Assembly (NCBI GenBank): GCA_964587555.1
Contig: CAZPLR010000048.1
Span: 1-12,413 of the forward strand
Direction: 5' to 3'
Length of the DNA: 12,413 nt
DNA from: JAHHTP01 sp964587555
Lineage (GTDB): Bacteria; Bacillota; Clostridia; Oscillospirales; Ruminococcaceae
The notes below the pieces were generated by a model. The model did not search any database, was not told the DNA's origin, and saw only the letters and a program-made list of their open reading frames with translations. A program made the position numbers and the translations under genes. Below are positions 12,402 through 12,413 of this stretch, in pieces (the stretch's first letter is position 1; the number at the start of each line of letters is the position of its first letter).

Positions 12402-12413
12402 ATGACAGAACCA
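12402..12413 (+). CDS. Start of a gene cut by the window end, probably yabP
   Basis: ATG at 12402 begins four codons (MTEP) before the window ends and is preceded by AAGGAGAG (12388-12395) at six bases. Protein identity cannot be read from four residues. By gene order (mazG, hup, rqcP) the expected neighbour is yabP, a sporulation protein, followed by yabQ and divIC; this is synteny inference only. Confidence 0.5.

Overview
The window looks like a chromosomal segment of a low-to-mid GC, spore-forming Firmicute, most likely of class Clostridia. This rests on three things: strong AAGGAG-type ribosome binding sites, TTG and GTG starts mixed with ATG, and a right-hand gene order (lipid flippase family, mazG, HU, S4-domain RqcP, then a gene starting where yabP is expected) that matches the yabM-yabN-yabO-yabP sporulation and division region of Bacillus and Clostridia with HU inserted. 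No mobile element, CRISPR array, tRNA or rRNA was seen.

Left part (1-5401, plus strand) is a thiamine operon. A sigma-A-type promoter leads directly into a TPP riboswitch with an intrinsic terminator as expression platform. Then come thiC (HMP-P synthase), thiW (substrate-binding subunit of an ECF-type thiazole transporter), thiM (thiazole kinase), thiE (thiamine phosphate synthase), a HAD phosphatase and thiD (HMP/HMP-P kinase). ThiC with ThiD makes the pyrimidine half from an AIR precursor. ThiW with ThiM takes up and phosphorylates the thiazole half, and ThiE joins them. No thiazole biosynthesis gene (thiG, thiS, thiF, thiH) is here, so the locus encodes de novo pyrimidine plus salvaged thiazole. 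The HAD enzyme, translationally coupled to thiE, is a candidate thiamine-phosphate or pyrimidine-phosphate phosphatase. A second hairpin terminator lies inside the operon, between thiW and thiM.

Middle part (5426-8602, minus strand) is a two-gene polyphosphate module, transcribed ppx then ppk, convergent with the thiamine operon. A perfect 13-bp hairpin between the two operons probably ends both transcripts.

A 319-base intergenic region (8603-8921) separates ppx from the divergent flippase gene and holds a 100-N assembly gap. Identical 18-base sequences on both gap edges suggest that the gap is a scaffolding artefact over contigs that overlap.

Right part (8922-12413, plus strand) contains a SpoVB/YabM/MurJ-type flippase, MazG nucleotide pyrophosphohydrolase, the nucleoid protein HU with its own terminator, and RqcP (S4 domain, ribosome quality control). 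The last four codons belong to a further gene, by synteny probably yabP, preceded by a near-consensus promoter and overlapping inverted repeats.

Nothing here is clearly a new system. The points most worth a second look are the HAD enzyme in the thiamine operon, the internal terminator, the extra hairpin in the thiC leader, the structured region upstream of the last gene, and the false-looking gap.
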